Positions 60,588 through 64,000 of a stretch of 64,000 nucleotides of DNA are shown piece by piece. The DNA comes from Ramazzottius varieornatus (Eukaryota > Tardigrada > Eutardigrada > Parachela > Ramazzottiidae): assembly GCA_001949185.1 (NCBI GenBank), contig BDGG01000002.1, forward strand, positions 899,481-963,480, read 5' to 3'. Positions within the stretch are counted from its first letter, which is position 1. Each line of letters opens with the position of its first letter. Made by a program: the position numbers and the translations under genes. The notes below the pieces were generated by a model, which was not told where the DNA came from, searched no databases, and saw nothing but the letters and a program-made list of their open reading frames with translations.

Positions 60588-62843
60588 GATAAATTAACAA
60601 TGCTCCGTAATTGGTCGCTAATTGACACATTGCCTACAACTAAGTAAATAACACCACATCATAAGGCCCATTGTACTGTTGGACTGGTGCGGTCTATGTT
60701 CCTTTTCCAGAACGCCAGATCAAATACAAGGAACGAATTACTATCGGAACACATATCCGACGTCTTTCTCTTACCTGATGACGAGAATACTCCCAAATAT
60801 TATACTGTGGCAGTTCAAACGAGGTACGCAGATTTTCACATTGTGTATCGTAGATGTTGAATATTTTCAAGAGACAACTGGTACGATGGGCATTACGGTC
60901 TAACTGTTGACCAAAAATGCTGGTGATTATGCAGTGGACGGCAGTACAATCCAGTACAAGGTGAAGGAAGCACTTGTTGCATGGGCTAATATTTGATCGG
61001 TCACAATTGACGCGTAACATATCGTCGCTGATTATTCACGATAACGCACCATCCATCAATGGTAGATGTCCTCGGTAATGGACCAGGTAGCTAAAGTGGC
61101 TAAAAACTGTACATACAGTAGTGTCCTTTGCTTCGAGGTAGTTGTGTCCGACTACCCAATGCCTGCATGTCCGGTGCGCGAACCGTATGGCACTGGTATG
61201 ACTAGTGGACGTGCTTGTTTGATTGATTGATACACAAAGAATGAGAAAGGTGGGCGGGATCAACTTGTTGCGTCCGTTAAAACCGTTAACGTTTACATAT
61301 CGACGCACATCGTGACGAATGATTTAGGTTGGAGTTCGAGTAAGTACTGTTCATGCATTTGCCACGGTCTCTTTCCACACAACACCGGAAAGAGTTTGTT
61401 CACTCGGCAGGTCTCGCTGCGATGAGATTATCGAGTTTCTCCAGATCATATTTCACTTTTTACAATTGCATGCCTTCCAGTCAAGTACTGTATGCTCCAC
61501 ATATCAGCAGGTTCTCGGTCTTTGGTCGAACAGCTGGATCCAGCTGGAGTACCTATTGACTGCCCGGTTTTCAAACAAGTGAACGGCAAGCCAGAAAAAT
61601 GGCCGAGATCTTTCTCATCATTCTTCGCACCTAAAACAATGAAACAGGAAAGTTTACCAGAACTTCGTAGATTAGGCACGAGGTCTAGAGTTCCGGTCAT
61701 CAAATATACACTGTAGTGCTTCGAACTGCTGCGTCCTTCTGCGCCGTTAAGCAACCTACGCAGAAACACTCCTTAGCAATGAAAGTTGCGGTAAATGAGC
61801 ACTCCGCTACGGGTGTTCAATCCATTTTTAATTGAGTCGTATTAGCATTGGTACGCATTAGCGGGATAGGTATCTTACATACATAGTATGATCATGTTTC
61901 CACTCGACTGTAAACATCTGTGGTGCTCTAATTGAGACTGAGCTGACGATGACACGCGTACTTTCCGAGGACACCTTATTCACCAATTTGTCTGCATTTT
62001 CGCGAAGATGGGAAACATTTCGGAAGCTGCACTAATCCATAACGAAGGATCGCGATGGCAGTGCTCTGTGGCACACGTTCAACGTGATGGAAGCAATTGC
62101 CGTCTGCAGCGAGCTGACCGTTGTCGGGAACCTTGAGATCCGCGGCCGTGTTGATAGTAACCGCATATATAGATTGTTCGGAAATGATACCTCTTGTTGT
62201 TAATTAAGGAGAGTCTGGAGGGGACTTCGCAATGTGGTTTCCTTAATCTGGCTTTGATTATACTTTCGGAAGAAAGTGATTTTCGAAAGCCAAGATGTCG
62301 GAAGCTAGGCTGAGTCTGCCAGGATTCTCTCGAACAAGTCGGGTCAGACTGGGAGTTTCACCGATGCACGCTGCCGAGGAATTGCTGGCAAGCAGTGCTG
62401 CACCAGCGTGTCGAAGTCCACCATACGATTGGCGGCCTTTGCGCTGTTGTAGATGTCCAGCAGCGTGGCATTCGGGGAATTCTACACAACAGTTTTACCT
62501 TGCAGTAAAAACTGTAAAATTAACCATATATCCTAAAACCTGGTGTACGAGGACAAATTTGTAAAGTTGGCAGGCTGGTGCCGAGTTGTAAAGTTTGCCA
62601 TCAAATATTATCAATAGGAGTAGTCTATCAAAAGGCCTACGCTCTGTAGGATCCGGCTAACTTTCAGCCGCGGCCTACACTGGCTAACTTTACAACTTTG
62701 CTCCCGTATATATCCTCGTCATGTCCATCGTCCATATTCCCGTGCGATGTACATGGGGACGTATGGCCGAGGGACACACCGGACGCAGTGGCGGAGGTGA
62801 CATAAACTAGCCATATCGAAAGAGAAAATATATAGGTAGTTAC
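60588..62843. other. intergenic, no gene seen
   Basis: About 2.25 kb. No exon encoding the pore or membrane segments of the adjacent receptor-like fragment was found here. At 62555-62700, GTAAAGTTGGCAGGCT and AGCCGGCTAACTTTACAACT words form a loose inverted repeat. Confidence 0.4.
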
Positions 62844-63523
62844 CGACAAGATGTTGGCGATGGTGATGAAGTCAGAAACGTAGTAAATCGGGTTTGCACC
62901 AATGACTCCGTTGGCGTTATTGACGAGAATACGTGTTTCGCTCTGGAGGAACGGTTGCAACAAGTCAATGACGGTATGACGGGACTTCTTGATGGCCAAT
63001 TCCACAGCGGCGAGGTCGATCTTCTGTTGAGGGCCAGTCAGCAGCAAGGGTTACGAAAGCAGGTTCTTTCAAACATGGATATAGAAAAAACACGGTTGGA
63101 GCTTACCTTGTTGACAAGGTCGGCGATAAAACCCGTGCTGACACCGATGACAAAGTCACCGTATGTTTTTTTTCCGGCTGGCGAGTCAGATTGTAGTCAA
63201 ACCAGCCTCCGGAAGCGCTCTCCATGGCTTCTAGCATGTCGATAATAATACCGCCATTCTTCCCATCAGCGTCAGCGGCAGTCAAGAAAGGGTCCGCATG
63301 AAAGAGAGCACAATAGCATTTCCGGTTGAACTCGATACGGTACAAAGTGACATATCAGCAGCGTAAAGATAAGACTCTTTATGATACATACCCCGATGCC
63401 TTCCACACGGTACTTCTTTGTGAGACAACCACCATGGCTGCTATCGATATGGCCGTAGCTAGCGCTGACCACAGCGACCACTCCCAGAATGGCAACCCAA
63501 CACAATGGTTGAAAAGGATCCAT
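62844..63523 (-). pseudogene. ionotropic glutamate receptor-like ligand-binding fragment
   Basis: Three exons on the minus strand: 63523-63392, 63330-63107 and 63023-62844. The signal peptide is MDPFQPLCWVAILGVVAVVSASYG. Then come FNRKCYCALFHADPF, GGIIIDMLEAMESASGGWFDY, a TYGDFVIGVSTGFIADLVNK block and DLAAVELAIKKSRHTVIDLL followed by QPFLQSETRILVN. This is the S1 half of an iGluR/IR ligand-binding domain (PF, IDML, YG, AELAI..SRH..ID..QPF pattern). A run of eight A's (minus strand, near 63165) puts the frame off by one base; nine would restore it. No pore or later segments follow, so it is a fragment, a pseudogene or an assembly-error-bearing gene whose remaining exons lie elsewhere. Confidence 0.6.
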
Positions 63524-64000
63524 CTTTGAGAATAAAAGATGCTGGCTTTGCTAGACGATGAGAAAGTCAGACTGATGGCTTGAAGTCTGACGAAGCGCTC
63601 AACCGCCAGGTCCGACACGCCGAAACAGCGCAAAAGACATTTTCCGCGGATGACTGCTCCCCATAAAACCGGCGTTACCGCAGCAAACTGACTTTCTGAG
63701 GTGACCGACAGAAAGTCACATCATTGTTGATTATCAACGCGCAAGATACACTTCTTGATGCATTTTTTGGTAGCATGCGCAGCTGACAGCGTAATCAACA
63801 GAAATGGAAGGAACGGAAAAAGTGTTGGGTCAACAGTCGCTAGCGCGGCATTCTGGGCGCCGCTGGTAGGAAAAAAATTCATGGTTGAGCGAACGTAGTT
63901 CCGACAGATGCCGACTCGACTATGATGTTCCCGTTTAGCGATCTAGTTGTTCACTGCCCAATCCGAATCCTGGGGTACAAAACAGTCAACAGTTCCTTAT
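63524..64000. other. upstream of iGluR-like fragment, no gene seen
   Basis: Presumed 5' flank of the minus-strand receptor-like fragment. No further feature was recognised before the window ends. Confidence 0.4.

Noticed and set aside
1-64000. Bacterial-type features (operons, CRISPR arrays, ribosome-binding sites)
   Set aside because: Spliced animal genes dominate; no spaced direct-repeat array or operon structure was seen.

Overview
This is a eukaryotic, invertebrate-animal window. Genes are split by short introns (mostly about 60-90 bases, GT-AG), and the recognisable products are animal-specific: an SLC18 vesicular transporter, an NPF/NPY-type neuropeptide GPCR, a nuclear receptor, a clarin, an HPS1-like BLOC-3 subunit and an ionotropic-glutamate-receptor-like ligand-binding domain. 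Base composition is balanced, the genome looks compact, and short palindromic (MITE-like) repeats are abundant. A small-genome ecdysozoan such as a tardigrade would fit, but that is inference; no species marker was identified.

Layout. 1-10 kb: gene-poor, with an apparently intact DDE transposon (1440-3847, perfect 150-base terminal inverted repeats, three-exon transposase) followed by about 6 kb of diverged repeats. 10-13.6 kb: two tandem paralogous orphan 7TM receptors. 15.5-23 kb: a secreted glycine-rich protein (+), two small secreted SUEL-lectin-like proteins (-) and, between the lectins, a broken rhodopsin-like GPCR carrying a MITE inserted at a TA inside coding sequence. 24-26.5 kb: a dead relative of the first transposon. 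28-30.5 kb: an NR1-type nuclear receptor. 34-35 kb: a second glycine-rich protein sharing an 18-residue core with the first. 35.9-43.3 kb: an SLC18 transporter (+) and an NPF/NPY-type receptor (-), converging tail to tail. 43-52 kb: no gene recognised, but a roughly 580-base giant palindrome interrupted by a 50-N assembly gap. 52-56 kb: a PH plus proline-rich plus PDZ adaptor (+). 56.2-58.6 kb: HPS1-like gene (-). 59.0-60.6 kb: clarin-like gene (-). 62.8-63.5 kb: an iGluR-like ligand-binding-domain fragment (-) with a homopolymer frameshift.

How the genes relate. There is no operon logic. The functional theme is neuronal and secretory biology (vesicle loading, peptide reception, sensory membrane proteins, lysosome-related-organelle trafficking), plus two secreted families (glycine-rich and SUEL-lectin) each present twice. 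Exon boundaries were set by hand from splice signals, reading-frame phase and family similarity recalled from memory. Total coding lengths are multiples of three for all gene models except the broken ones (the dead GPCR, the second transposase and the iGluR fragment).
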